Assembly: GCA_963715625.1 (NCBI GenBank)
Contig: OY970260.1
Location: 1,426,001-1,490,000 of the forward strand
DNA from: VRUE01 sp963715625
GTDB lineage: Bacteria; Actinomycetota; Thermoleophilia; Solirubrobacterales; 70-9
Direction: 5' to 3'
DNA length: 64,000 nt
Below are positions 24,534 through 33,673 of the stretch, piece after piece. Both the position numbers and the translations under genes were made by a program. Numbering within the stretch: the first letter of the stretch is position 1; every line of letters begins with the position of its first letter. The notes below the pieces were generated by a model. That model saw only the letters and a program-made list of their open reading frames with translations. It searched no databases and was not told the origin of the DNA.

Positions 24534-24743
24534 GTGGAGGAGGGCGAGCCGGTCTATATCGAGCTGGTTGACGCGCTGGAGCTCTACTCCTCAATCATCG
24601 GTGGAACCACCGGGCAGGCCGCCGACCAGCTTCGCGATCAGGCCGGCCTTGAGAGCGCATTGGGACGACCTCGCAATTACGCCCACTACCAAGACGCCGA
24701 TCTCGCGCTGCACGCTGGGTCGGCGTCCGGCGGGGCGGCTTGA
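24534..24743 (+). pseudogene. Doc-type (Fic-fold) toxin, truncated
   Basis: From GTG 24534 the frame reads PVYIELVDALELYSSIIGGT, then QAADQLRDQAGLESALGRPR and NYAHYQDADLAL, matching the N-terminal half of death-on-curing proteins. It then enters unrelated codons and stops at 24743. The catalytic HxFx(D/E)GNKR loop is missing, so it cannot AMPylate or phosphorylate a target. The antitoxin upstream looks intact and is now an orphan. Confidence 0.65.
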
Positions 24744-24755
24744 ACTCCGAATGAC

Positions 24756-25000
24756 TCACCGTCCCCTCCCGCCACCTCGGCGAATCCCCAGCTCACGGCG
24801 AAGCGCGCTCGCCTGGCGCTTGGTCAAGCGACCGCCGTCCTCGCCTTGGTCGATCGCCTGTCCGACGAGCGCCGCCCCCAGGCTCGCCTCGTGCGCTTGG
24901 CGAATCGCGTGCGCCGGGGTGACGACCTCGATCCCCTCATGCAGGGCGATCTGATCGGCCTCCAAGTCTTCATGATGGAGCTTCGCACGAGGTTCATCGG
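24756..25000 (-). pseudogene. AbiEi-like antitoxin C-terminal fragment
   Basis: The minus strand reads IALHEGIEVVTPAHAIRQAH then EASLGAALVGQAIDQG and KRQASALRRELGIRRG before a stop at 24756. The (H)xGIxVTTPARTLxDLA pattern is the C-terminal domain entry of AbiEi-type abortive-infection antitoxins. No N-terminal winged-helix part is present. It marks the right edge of the accessory island. Confidence 0.5.
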
Positions 25001-25131
25001 GTTGACCCCCAACTCCCGCGCACCGCAACATCTTGGCTGCAACGGTTGCGAGAGCCGATTGCCGACAGGGTTGTGAACACCCGGCGCAAGTGCTTCACAT
25101 CGCCGCAGTGGGGAACCTCTAGCCTGTCGCC

Positions 25132-25908
25132 GTGAGCTTGACCCAGAGGGTGAAGAACCGCGCCGAGCGGGACGTCGAGCGGCATGTGCTGAACTACCTG
25201 CGCCGCCGCGCCGATGGCGACGTCTTCGTGGACTACGGCTGGGGCAGCCTGATCTACACCGGGGACGGTGACGCCCAGGAGGTGAAGTACCACCTCAAAG
25301 CGGCCGAGTGGCGGCGACAGGCGATCGCCGATTTCGGTCCCCTGGTCTCTCCCGGCGACACCGTCGTCGACGTCGGCGCCAACCTCGGCCTGCTCAGCCT
25401 GATTCTCGCCTCCCTCGTCGGCCCCGGCGGCAGGGTGATCGCGCTCGAGCCCTCGGCGCGGACCTTCGCCAAGCTGGAGCGCACGATCGAGCGCAACGGA
25501 CTGTCGGAGGTGGTGACCGCGCTGAACGCAGGCTGCGGCGCCGAGCCGGGAGCCGTGACCCTGCACCAGGTGGGCGCCAGCAGCGGCAACGCCAGCATCG
25601 TCGGGGGCGATGGCCCCGGCGAGGAGGTCGCCCTCATCCGCCTCGACGATCTCGAGCTTCCCTCCGACGTCGCCCTGGTCAAGATCGATACCGAGGGGTT
25701 CGAGTCCCAGGTCCTGCACGGCGGCGCCCGGCTGCTCGCCGAGCAGAGGCCGACGATCTACATCGAGCTCGGCGGCCACTACCTGGAGAGCACGCTCGAG
25801 GCGATCGCCCTGCTCGAGGAGCTCGGCTACGAGACGGGCCCGCTTCGGCAGGTCGAGTGGGCCTCGGTGGGGAACGGGGCGAACTTCGTCGTCAAGCCGC
25901 GACCCTGA
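25132..25908 (+). CDS. FkbM-family SAM-dependent methyltransferase
   Basis: 258 residues, GTG start. SAM motif I is TVVDVGANLGLLSLILASLV at about residue 78; motif II is RVIALEPSARTFAKLERTIE; and LVKIDTEGFESQVLHGGARL is the FkbM signature DxEGxE. FkbM-type enzymes O-methylate sugars or polyketides. Next to glycosyltransferases this probably methylates the exopolysaccharide. The following gene starts eight bases after its stop, which suggests an operon. Confidence 0.85.
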   Translation: MSLTQRVKNRAERDVERHVLNYLRRRADGDVFVDYGWGSLIYTGDGDAQEVKYHLKAAEWRRQAIADFGPLVSPGDTVVDVGANLGLLSLILASLVGPGGRVIALEPSARTFAKLERTIERNGLSEVVTALNAGCGAEPGAVTLHQVGASSGNASIVGGDGPGEEVALIRLDDLELPSDVALVKIDTEGFESQVLHGGARLLAEQRPTIYIELGGHYLESTLEAIALLEELGYETGPLRQVEWASVGNGANFVVKPRP

Positions 25909-25915
25909 GGCCGCC

Positions 25916-27022
25916 GTGAGCTCGGGAGCCCCTCTCCGCGTGACCTGCTTCGCGACCCAGGGGAGCGGACATGGGGACGAGCGCCGCGTCGTGGAGCTGC
26001 TGCGCTTCCTCGACGCCGAGCCGCTCCCGTTCGATCGCCGGCGCAAGGCGGGCTCGGCGCTGCGGCTGCTGCGGACCCTGCTCGCCCGTCGCCCCGATCT
26101 CGTCGTCATGGAGGGGACCGGCGTCGCCGGCGGTGCCGCCGTGATCGCGGCGCGGGTCCTGGCCGGCGTGCCCTATGTGGTCTCCAGCGGCGACGCGGTC
26201 GGGCCCTACGTCGGCCTCTCGCACCGCCGGCTCGCACCCTTGGCGGCGCTCTACGAGCGCGTTCTCTGCCGCCTCTCGGCGGGCTTCATCGGCTGGAGCC
26301 CCTACCTGGTCGGGCGGGCGCTGACCTTCGGGGCGCCGCGCGCGATGACGGCGGCGAGCTGGTCGGAGCCGGCGCGTCCGCGGGATCGGGCCGCCGTCCG
26401 CGAGCGGCTCGGCATCCCCGCCGAGGCGATCGTCTTCGGCCTGGTCGGCACGCTCGAGTGGAACGACGCGGTCGGCTACTGCTACGGGCTGGAGTTGGTG
26501 AGGGCGGTCCTCGAGTCCGGCAGGCCGGACCTGCGCGTCCTCGTCGTCGGCGACGGCTCGGGCCTGGAGCGCCTGCGGGCGGCGGCGGGGGAGGAGCTCG
26601 GCCGCCGCGTCCTGCTGCCGGGGCGGGTGGCGAAGGAGTCCGTCGCCGGCTACCTGGCCGCGATCGACGTCGCCAGCCTGCCCCAGAGCGTCAACGGCGT
26701 CGGCTCGTTTCGCTACACGACCAAGATCAGCGAGTACCTGAGCGCCGGGCTGCCGGTCGTCACCGGCCAGATCCCCCTCTCCTACGACCTCGACGAGGGC
26801 TGGATCTGGCGCCTCGCGGGCGACGCGCCCTGGGACCCCCGCTACGTCGCGGGCCTGGCCGACCTGATGCGGACGCTCACCCCGGAGGAGCTGGATGCCA
26901 AACGCCGCGCCGTGCCGCACAACCTCCCCCTGTTCGATCGCGAGCGCCAGCAGCGGCTCGCCGCCCAGTTCGTCGAGGACCTGCTCGCCGCGCGGTCGTC
27001 ATCTCAACCGCCCAGCGAATGA
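25916..27022 (+). CDS. Glycosyltransferase (GT4-like)
   Basis: 368 residues, GTG start eight bases after the methyltransferase. The donor domain has IVFGLVGTLEWNDAVGYCYG, LRVLVVGDGSGLERLRAAAG, VLLPGRVAKESVAGYLAAID and TKISEYLSAGLPVV, the KxxEYLxxGxPVV motif of the family. The acceptor domain contains VVMEGTGVAGGAAVIAARVL. Its last nine codons lie inside the first copy of the 43-bp palindromic repeat, which therefore supplies the C-terminus and stop. Confidence 0.82.
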   Translation: MSSGAPLRVTCFATQGSGHGDERRVVELLRFLDAEPLPFDRRRKAGSALRLLRTLLARRPDLVVMEGTGVAGGAAVIAARVLAGVPYVVSSGDAVGPYVGLSHRRLAPLAALYERVLCRLSAGFIGWSPYLVGRALTFGAPRAMTAASWSEPARPRDRAAVRERLGIPAEAIVFGLVGTLEWNDAVGYCYGLELVRAVLESGRPDLRVLVVGDGSGLERLRAAAGEELGRRVLLPGRVAKESVAGYLAAIDVASLPQSVNGVGSFRYTTKISEYLSAGLPVVTGQIPLSYDLDEGWIWRLAGDAPWDPRYVAGLADLMRTLTPEELDAKRRAVPHNLPLFDRERQQRLAAQFVEDLLAARSSSQPPSE

Positions 27023-27034
27023 GATGACGACCGC
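26992..27034. repeat. 43-bp palindromic repeat, copy 1
   Basis: Arms GCGGTCGTCATCTCA and TGAGATGACGACCGC flank a 13-base loop region. Compared with the other copies, both arms change together (ATCTCA/TGAGAT instead of ATTTCA/TGAAAT), so pairing is kept. It spans the stop codon of the glycosyltransferase at 25916. Confidence 0.85.
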
Positions 27035-27053
27035 AGTGGCAGGACCTGGGTCA

Positions 27054-27096
27054 GAGGTCGTCATTTCAACCGCCATGCGAATGAAATGACGACCGC
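27054..27096. repeat. 43-bp palindromic repeat, copy 2
   Basis: Same length and layout as copy 1, from GAGGTCGTCATTTCA to TGAAATGACGACCGC, 19 bases after copy 1. It covers the last codons and stop of the minus-strand glycosyltransferase. The two copies thus sit tail-to-tail between convergent genes, the place of a bidirectional terminator. Confidence 0.85.
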
Positions 27097-28238
27097 GGTT
27101 GGGGGGTCTGGCTCAGCTCCGCGTAGAGGTCGCGGTAGCGGCTCACCACCTCAGGCCAGGAGAAGCGCAGGCTGTCGCGCCGCGCCGCCGCGCCCATCTC
27201 GCGCCGCAGCCGCGGGTTCGCCGCGAGTTGTCGCAGGCGCGACGCGACGTCCTCGGGGTCGCGCTCGATGAACCACCCGTTCTCCCCGTCGCGGAGCAGG
27301 TCCTCGACCCCGTTCACCCTGGTCACCAGCAGCGGCAGCCCGCAGGCGGCCGCCTCGTAGGTGACCAGCGAGAACGACTCGTAGGCGGTCGGCAGCAGGA
27401 AGGCGTCCGCCCGCCGGTACCAGGACGCCGGGTCGTCGGTGGTGCCGGCGAAGCGGACCCGCTCGCCGGCCCCGAGGCCATCCGCGAGGCGCCCGTAGGC
27501 CTCGGCGTCCCCGGCGCCGAGGACGGTGAGCTCGACCTCCGGGCAGGCCGCCACCGCCTCGATCGCGGGCCGCAGGCCCTTGCGCTCCCACTCGCCGCCG
27601 ACGAAGAGCGCCCGTAGCGGGCCGCCGTCCTGCCTTCCCTCCGGGACCGTGGCCGGTGAGAAGGCGTCCGTGTTGACCCCGTTCGGGATCACCAGGATCC
27701 GCTCGCGCATCGCCGGGAAGTGCTCGCGCAGCTCGCGGGCGACCCCCTCCGAGACGCCGACCAGGCGTCCCGCCCGGTCCGGCCTGTAGCACCAGCGCTC
27801 CGCGAGGCGGCTCATCCGCCGGACCACCCAGGCGTTGGCCCGGTAGGCGATGCCCGAGCGTGAGGCGCGCGAGAGGCCGGGCAGGCCGGAGAGGGCTTGG
27901 TGGCAGAAGTGAGCCGTGCAGACCGAGGTCCGGCCGAGCACGATCGCCCCGGTGCTGTGGACGAGGCCCCGGCCGCGCAGCCGCACCAGCAGCGACGCCA
28001 GCACGAGGAAAAGCGGATACCCGATCGCGAACGGGCGCGAGGGGCCGGGGACGCGGGCCCAGCGCAGGTTGGGGTGGGGGGGAAGCGAGCAGGTCCAGGA
28101 GACCACCGTGACCCGATCGCCGGCCGCCAGCAGTCCCGCGATCAGCACCCTCAGCTGGCGCTCCATCCCCCCTTCCGGCCCGATGTCGTTGGCGACGATC
28201 GTCACCTCCAGCGGCGCCGCCCCGGCCCCCTCAGCCAC
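27066..28238 (-). CDS. Glycosyltransferase family 4
   Basis: 390 residues. The N-terminal domain begins VTIVANDIGPEGGMERQLRV (GGMER loop). The donor domain has ALFVGGEWERKGLRPAIEAV, LTVLGAGDAEAYGRLADGLG, VRFAGTTDDPASWYRRADAF and LPTAYESFSLVTYEAAACGL, a clear EX7E-type motif (E-S-F-S-L-V-T-Y-E). Its start overlaps the stop of the upstream (28231) gene. It is part of the minus-strand exopolysaccharide operon running from 33.5 kb. Confidence 0.87.
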   Translation of the reverse strand: MAEGAGAAPLEVTIVANDIGPEGGMERQLRVLIAGLLAAGDRVTVVSWTCSLPPHPNLRWARVPGPSRPFAIGYPLFLVLASLLVRLRGRGLVHSTGAIVLGRTSVCTAHFCHQALSGLPGLSRASRSGIAYRANAWVVRRMSRLAERWCYRPDRAGRLVGVSEGVARELREHFPAMRERILVIPNGVNTDAFSPATVPEGRQDGGPLRALFVGGEWERKGLRPAIEAVAACPEVELTVLGAGDAEAYGRLADGLGAGERVRFAGTTDDPASWYRRADAFLLPTAYESFSLVTYEAAACGLPLLVTRVNGVEDLLRDGENGWFIERDPEDVASRLRQLAANPRLRREMGAAARRDSLRFSWPEVVSRYRDLYAELSQTPQPRSSFHSHGG

Positions 28239-29354
28239 GGGCCAGCTCCGTCAGGCTTGCGGTCAGCCGCTCGGCCATCGACTCGGCGCCGAAGCGCTCG
28301 CGGCAGCGGCGCCTGCCCGCCTCCGCCATCGCCGCCCGCCGCTGCGGGTCGGCGAGCAGGCCGCCGATCGCCTCGGCCAGCGCCGCCGGCTCGCCGCTGG
28401 CGGCCAGCACCCCGGTGACGCCGGGCTCGACGATGTCCAGCGGCCCCCCGTCCGCCACCGCGACCGCCGGCACTCCGGCGGCCATCGCCTCGAGCAGGAC
28501 GATCCCGAAGGGCTCGCCCTCGGAGGCGTTGACCGCGACGTCCATCAGCCCGAAGTAGGGAGCGGCGTCCCCGACCTGCCCGGTCATCGTCACCCGGCCC
28601 GTGAGCCCCAGCTCGGCGACCAGGCGCTCGAGCCCGGCGGCGTACTCGGGGGAGCGGCCGTAGGCGTCGCCGCCGACCAGCAGGCCGTGGACGTCGAGGC
28701 CGCGCTCGCGCAGCTCGGCGAGGGCCTCGAGGAAGCGGTCCTGGCCCTTCCACGGCTGCAGCCGGCCGACGATCCCGGCGACCGCGCGGCCTGGGGGATC
28801 CCGAGCCGGGCCCGCAGCCCGTCCGGGTCCCCGCTGTGCCCCGCCTCGGCCTCGATCCCGGGGTTGACGACGAAGGCCGGCCGCCGTGGGCGCAGCGTCG
28901 CCTGCGCCCTGCGGCAGGCCTCCGAGGAGCAGCCGATCGCCCGCGCCGGCAGCAGGGTCGCGACCCGGTTGACCCAGTGCCCGTCGGGTATTTGGTGCTG
29001 CCACCAGACGACCCGGCCGGCGAGCCCGGCGAGCGCCGCCGCGGGGGCGCCGTAGATCTGGGTCTTGGCGCTCCAGCCCACCACCAGGTCGGGACGGCTG
29101 CGGCGCAGGACGGCGGCGAGCGCGCGGACGGTCCCCAGCACGGCGCCCGGCCGGCGCAGCCTGCCCGCCGGGATCACCTCGGTCCCGATCCCCAGCGCCG
29201 CGACCTCCTCCACGAACGGGCCCGGGCCGAGGAAGACCACGGTCGGCTCCAGGCGCCGCCGGTCGCAGCGTTTCAGCGCGAGCCAGAGCATCTCCTCGGC
29301 CCCGCCGAGGCGCTCTCCCCAGGGGGCGACGACGACGACTCGCAGCGGCGCCAT
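28231..29354 (-). pseudogene. Glycosyltransferase family 4 with one frameshift
   Basis: Two overlapping frames together make one complete enzyme. From 29354, LRVVVVAPWGERLGGAEEML and DLVVGWSAKTQIYGAPAAAL lead to GLRARLGIPQ. After a shift of one base at about 28790 it continues AVAGIVGRLQPWKGQDRFLE, VHGLLVGGDAYG and NASEGEPFGIVLLEAMAAGV, then stops at 28231. All GT4 motifs are present in the joined product and gene overlaps on both sides are normal, so a sequencing indel is a real possibility. Confidence 0.75.
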
Positions 29355-30439
29355 CAGCGCTCGGGGAGGGCCGCGAGCAGCCTCTCAGCGATGACCGGCC
29401 AGTCGAACTCGCGCTCGTACAGCCGCCGCGCCGCCGCGCCGGCCGCCACGCGGGCGGCGGGGCCCCCGGCGAGGCGGGCCACGGACCGCGAGAACCCTTC
29501 GACGTCGCCGACCGGCGTCAGGCACAGGGCCGCGGTAGCCTCGCGCAGGACGGAGTCGGTCAGCGGCCCGTCGGTGCCGGCGACGGGAATGCCGTGCTGG
29601 AGCGCCGCCATCAGCGAGCCGCGCCGGGTCGAGACCCCGTTGGCCAGCGGCGCCAGGAAGAGGTCGGCCGCGGCGAGCTTGGCCGAGAACCGCCCCGGGT
29701 CGAGGAAGCCCGGCGCCAGGACCGCGACCGAGGGATCGACGCCGTCCAGCCTCGGCGCCTCCGCCCCGAGGCTGAGAAGCGCGACCTTCCTCCCTCCCCG
29801 GGCGACCGAGTTGACCGCGGCGACGACGTGCCCGCCGAGCCAGCCCGGATGGTCGCGGCCGAGGCAGGCGATCGCGATCGTGCCCTCCTCGATGCCGAGC
29901 CTCGACCGCTCCGCGTCGCGCTCCCGCCTGGCATCGGGGAAGTTGGACCCCACCGGCAGGTGGTGGACGGGGCGGCTCGGCGGCTGGGCCTCGAAACGGC
30001 GCGCCCACGGTTCGATCGAGGTGAAGACGACGTCGGCCGCCAGCCGCAGCGCGCCGAGCTGCGCCCGCTGCCAGAGCCCCATCGCCGCCCACCGCCAGGA
30101 GGTCATCGGGACGTAGGGCTCGTGGACCATCAGCGCCAGCGTCGGCCGGCCGCCACCCGCCCTGATCGCCAGCAGGCAGGCGGGCAGCCAGGGGGCGAAG
30201 CCCCAGCGCGCGTAGCAGAACGGGCTGTACTGGAGGACGATGGCGGAGCGGCCCCGCTCGCGCCGCAGCCGGCGCCAGATCCGCAGCGACCCGCCGATTC
30301 GCCCGCCGGGGCGAACCCGCAGCCCGGCGGCGGAGACCGGGTGGCGGGAGAGCTCCTCGATCAGCCGCGCCGTGTGATCGCGGATGCCGTCCACGGTTCC
30401 CCCGCGGTCGCCGTGGACGAGGGTCACGCGCTCGACCAT
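29354..30439 (-). CDS. Glycosyltransferase (GT4-like)
   Basis: 361 residues, ATG at 30439 inside the end of the polymerase gene. Features are VTLVHGDRGGTVDGIRDHTA at the start, ALMVHEPYVPMTSWRWAAMG, GTIAIACLGRDHPGWLGGHV, ADLFLAPLANGVSTRRGSLM and ALQHGIPVAGTDGPLTDSVL. The GVSTRRGSLMAALQHGxPVxGT segment is typical of a subgroup of actinobacterial transferases in which the EX7E motif is altered. It is coupled to both neighbours by short overlaps. Confidence 0.78.
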   Translation of the reverse strand: MVERVTLVHGDRGGTVDGIRDHTARLIEELSRHPVSAAGLRVRPGGRIGGSLRIWRRLRRERGRSAIVLQYSPFCYARWGFAPWLPACLLAIRAGGGRPTLALMVHEPYVPMTSWRWAAMGLWQRAQLGALRLAADVVFTSIEPWARRFEAQPPSRPVHHLPVGSNFPDARRERDAERSRLGIEEGTIAIACLGRDHPGWLGGHVVAAVNSVARGGRKVALLSLGAEAPRLDGVDPSVAVLAPGFLDPGRFSAKLAAADLFLAPLANGVSTRRGSLMAALQHGIPVAGTDGPLTDSVLREATAALCLTPVGDVEGFSRSVARLAGGPAARVAAGAAARRLYEREFDWPVIAERLLAALPER

Positions 30440-31992
30440 CGGGCCTGCAGGGTGGGGGTGGCGGCGCTCGCCGGCCGCGCCGCCGCCGGCCCGCGTCCGT
30501 CGCCGAGCAGCCAGTAGGAGAGGACCCCCGCGGCGAACCACAGGTAGGGCGCGCCCGGCGTCGTCGCCGTGCTGGCGCCGGCGAGCCAGGTGGCGAGGGA
30601 GGCGAAGAGTGGCGCGGCGACGGCGGTCAGCAGCACCCGGGTCTCCCAGTCTTCGATCTTGCGGATCCGCGAGACGCTGAGGAAGACGAGCATCAGGTTG
30701 AACGCCAGCATCACGGCCAGCCCGGGGACGCCCAGCTCGATCAGCAGGAAGGTGGGCTCGCTCTCCCCGTTGAGGCGCTGCCCGCTGCCCCCGCCGGCGA
30801 AGCTGCCGGCCGGGCCCTTCGAGCCGATCCCGGCCCCGAGGGGGATGTTGACGACGTACTCGGGGATGTCGGCGAGAACGGCGCGGCGGTACTCGTAGGC
30901 GGTGACGATCGCCTTGCCGGGGCTGTCGATGCTCTCGTAGCGGTCGAACGATCCCGATTCGGATTGCGAGAAGAGGAAGCCGATCGCCGCGTAGGCGACG
31001 ACGAGGCCGAGCGCGACCCCGGCGACCGTCCTCAGGCCGCCGCGCGAGGTCACGGTCAGGCCGACGAAGGCGAGGATCGCGACGACCCCGCCGATCACGT
31101 GGACCCGCGCCGCCGAGGTGAGGATCGCGATCGCCACCCCGACCGAGAGCACGACGACGAGGGCCCGCATCCCCGGCCTCAGCCCCAGCCCCAGCAGCGC
31201 CAGGGCGGCCGGGACCGCGAGCACCCCCACGGCCCCGCCGAACCCGATGTCGCCGCCGAGCGCGAAGGGACGGTTGCGCTCGGTCCCTTCCTCGTCGGCG
31301 AAGGCCCGCGCCGAGACGCTGCTTTCCCCCTTGAGCGCCTTCTCGTACCCCGGTCCCCAGGCCGCGAGCTGGTCCGGCGCGATGCTCTGCTGGACCAGCC
31401 CCACGACCCCGTTCGCCGCCGCGACGACCAGCAGCAGGACGAGGAAGGCCCGGATCCTCGCCCTGCTGCGCAGGACGGCGTAGCCGAGGAAGAAGAGCGG
31501 CACCCACTCCGCGTGCGGCCGCACCGAGGCGACCGAGTGCAGCAGGGTCCCGTTGTGGGGGTTGGCGACCTGGACGGCGACGACCGCCAGCCAGGCCACC
31601 ACCCAGCCGGTCAGCGGCGGCAGGTCCGGGACGTCGCGGCGGACCGCGATCCGGATCAGCGCTCCGGCGGCGATCGCGTAGAGCAGCAGGTCCCGAACCA
31701 GCGTCACCTGCGAGGACCCGGTGCTCAGCTTCAGGTATCCGTCGGCCAGGCCTACGTAGAGCATCAGGATCGCCAGGCTCCACCCGTAGCGCTCGCTGGC
31801 CAGCATCCAGGCGGAGGCGGCGAGCACGCCTGCCACGGCGATCGTCATCGCCGGCGTCGGGGCGGGCACCCGCACGGAGATCGCCAGGCCGGCGAGGGCG
31901 AGGACTCCGGCCATGGCCAGGGCGCGGGCCGCCGGCCCGAGCGGGGCCCGGCCCCTGAGCCCGGCGAGGGAGCTAGCCGCCGCCGTAGTCAT
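30424..31992 (-). CDS. Wzy-like O-antigen/exopolysaccharide polymerase
   Basis: 522 residues with about a dozen hydrophobic segments, for example ALAMAGVLALAGLAISV, MTIAVAGVLAASAWMLA and FLVLLLVVAAANGVVGLV. A large loop carries RPFALGGDIGFGGAVGVLAV and later IPLGAGIGSKGPAG, as in Wzy_C/O-antigen ligase proteins. It would polymerise lipid-linked repeat units on the outer face of the membrane. It overlaps the Wzz/kinase gene at its start by 20 bases and the glycosyltransferase at its end, so they form one transcript. Confidence 0.85.
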   Translation of the reverse strand: MTTAAASSLAGLRGRAPLGPAARALAMAGVLALAGLAISVRVPAPTPAMTIAVAGVLAASAWMLASERYGWSLAILMLYVGLADGYLKLSTGSSQVTLVRDLLLYAIAAGALIRIAVRRDVPDLPPLTGWVVAWLAVVAVQVANPHNGTLLHSVASVRPHAEWVPLFFLGYAVLRSRARIRAFLVLLLVVAAANGVVGLVQQSIAPDQLAAWGPGYEKALKGESSVSARAFADEEGTERNRPFALGGDIGFGGAVGVLAVPAALALLGLGLRPGMRALVVVLSVGVAIAILTSAARVHVIGGVVAILAFVGLTVTSRGGLRTVAGVALGLVVAYAAIGFLFSQSESGSFDRYESIDSPGKAIVTAYEYRRAVLADIPEYVVNIPLGAGIGSKGPAGSFAGGGSGQRLNGESEPTFLLIELGVPGLAVMLAFNLMLVFLSVSRIRKIEDWETRVLLTAVAAPLFASLATWLAGASTATTPGAPYLWFAAGVLSYWLLGDGRGPAAARPASAATPTLQARWSSA

Positions 31993-33526
31993 ACGAGCGG
32001 GCCCTGTAGACGCGCCGGGGGATCCCGTTCACGGCGATGCCGGCGACGAAGACCCCCGGCATGCGCCCCAGCTCGCTCATCAGCCGCCGGGCCGAGTCGC
32101 GCGTGCTGACCCCGATCCGCATCACCAGCACGACCGCGTCCACCTGGGAGAGCAGCGGCAGCGCGTCGGCCACCGCGAGCAGCGGGGGGGAGTCGACGAT
32201 CGCCGTGCCGTAGGTGTCGGCCGCGGTCCGCAGCGTCTGGCGCATCTCCGCGGAGGAGAGCGCCGTCGAGAGGTTGCCGCGGTCCTCTCCGGCCGGCACC
32301 ATCGCCAGCTCGCCGCGACCGACGCCGCCGGGTGGCGTGAACGGCTCCGTCGCGGTGGCCGGCGCGCTGCCGTTCGAGCTCGAGCTCGCCTCGACTTCCT
32401 GCACGACCTGTCCGAAGCTCGCCCGGCCCGCGAGGACGTCGGAGAGCCCGAGCCCGTCGTTCGCGGCCAGCAGGCCGCCCAGGCTCGGCTTGCGGAAATC
32501 GGCATCGAGGACCGCCACGCTGTGCCCGGCTTCCCGGTAGGCGAGCCCGAGGTTGCGAGCGACGACCGACTTGCCCTCCTCGGGCGCCGCGCTGGCGACC
32601 AGGATCGTCCTGACCGGCCGCTCCCGGGCCAGCAGGTCGAGGTTCATCTGCAGGCGCTGAAACGGCTCGCTCAGCACGCTCGCCATCGCCACGCCCTCGC
32701 CCTTGCGCGGCGCCGGGGCGTCGACCTGCGGAATCTCGGTCAGGACCGGAACGCCGTAGATCTCCTCGACGTCCTCGACCGAGGCGATCCTCCGGCTCAG
32801 GAGCTCGAGGCCGTAGGCTCCCCCGATCGCCAGCATCAGCCCGACCACGAAGGCGAAGATCGCGTTCCTGCTCGGGTCGTGTTCGATCGGCGCCGCCGGC
32901 GGCACGGCCGGGTTGACCTGCTTCAGCGCGCCGTTGGAGCTCGGCTGGCCCGCCAGGAGCTTGAGGTCCTGGATCTTCTGTTCGAGCGCTTCGCGCCGCT
33001 TGATCGCTTCTTCGTCCGTGGGGATGCCCTCGAGCTGCCCTTCGGCCGCCCGGACCGCCTTCCTCGCTTCCCGGCGGATCTCGCCTCGCTGCATCCGCAC
33101 GAAGGCGACGGCGTAGGCGTTGGCGAGCCGCGCGGCGCCCTGCGCGGTGCCGGCGGTGGCGGTGATGGCGATGAAGCTGCTCTTCTCGATCGCCTGCGCT
33201 TCGACGCTTCCGCCCGGGACCCGAGATTGCCCTTTCTTGGCGAGCAGCCTGTAGGCGCGTTCGCCGACCTCGTTCGTCTGGATCAGCAAGGCCGCGTTTT
33301 CCACCCTCGCCTGGTCGTCGATCTTCGCTCCGAACACCAGCTGCTGGAGCGTCGAGGGCTGGAAGTAGAGCTCGGTCGAGGCCTGGTAGACCTTCGGCTT
33401 GCCGTCGTAGTAGAAGTAAGTCGCCACCGTGACGACGGGAACCACGGCCAGGATCAGCCACCAGCGCTTGAGCACCGGCTGGATGTAGGCACGCAGGTCT
33501 TTCTGCTCCACGGAGGGGTTGCTCAC
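31973..33526 (-). CDS. Wzz-type chain-length regulator fused to BY-kinase
   Basis: 517 residues, GTG at 33526. The N-terminal Wzz domain has a first TM (LILAVVPVVTVATYFYY), a periplasmic helical region with EAIKRREALEQKIQDLKLLA, and a second TM (NAIFAFVVGLMLAIGGAYGL). The cytoplasmic half has Walker A VASAAPEEGKSVVARNLGLA near residue 317, Walker A' VAVLDADFRKPSLGG and Walker B AIVDSPPLL, then a C-terminal Tyr cluster RRVYRARSYDYGGG for autophosphorylation. It controls polymer length together with the Wzy-like neighbour. It is divergent from asnB. Confidence 0.9.
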   Translation of the reverse strand: MSNPSVEQKDLRAYIQPVLKRWWLILAVVPVVTVATYFYYDGKPKVYQASTELYFQPSTLQQLVFGAKIDDQARVENAALLIQTNEVGERAYRLLAKKGQSRVPGGSVEAQAIEKSSFIAITATAGTAQGAARLANAYAVAFVRMQRGEIRREARKAVRAAEGQLEGIPTDEEAIKRREALEQKIQDLKLLAGQPSSNGALKQVNPAVPPAAPIEHDPSRNAIFAFVVGLMLAIGGAYGLELLSRRIASVEDVEEIYGVPVLTEIPQVDAPAPRKGEGVAMASVLSEPFQRLQMNLDLLARERPVRTILVASAAPEEGKSVVARNLGLAYREAGHSVAVLDADFRKPSLGGLLAANDGLGLSDVLAGRASFGQVVQEVEASSSSNGSAPATATEPFTPPGGVGRGELAMVPAGEDRGNLSTALSSAEMRQTLRTAADTYGTAIVDSPPLLAVADALPLLSQVDAVVLVMRIGVSTRDSARRLMSELGRMPGVFVAGIAVNGIPRRVYRARSYDYGGG

Positions 33527-33673
33527 GGCTTTTACAAACGCCCCGGCCAATCCCGGACTTGCGCTCCGCCGGAGATCCCGAAAAAGCCCGATCGCGCACA
33601 AGGGATGCGCCCGGCCGGCCGTTTTCCCGGTGGGTCCAACGCTTCGGAGCCGGCGCGGGGGACCGACGAATCC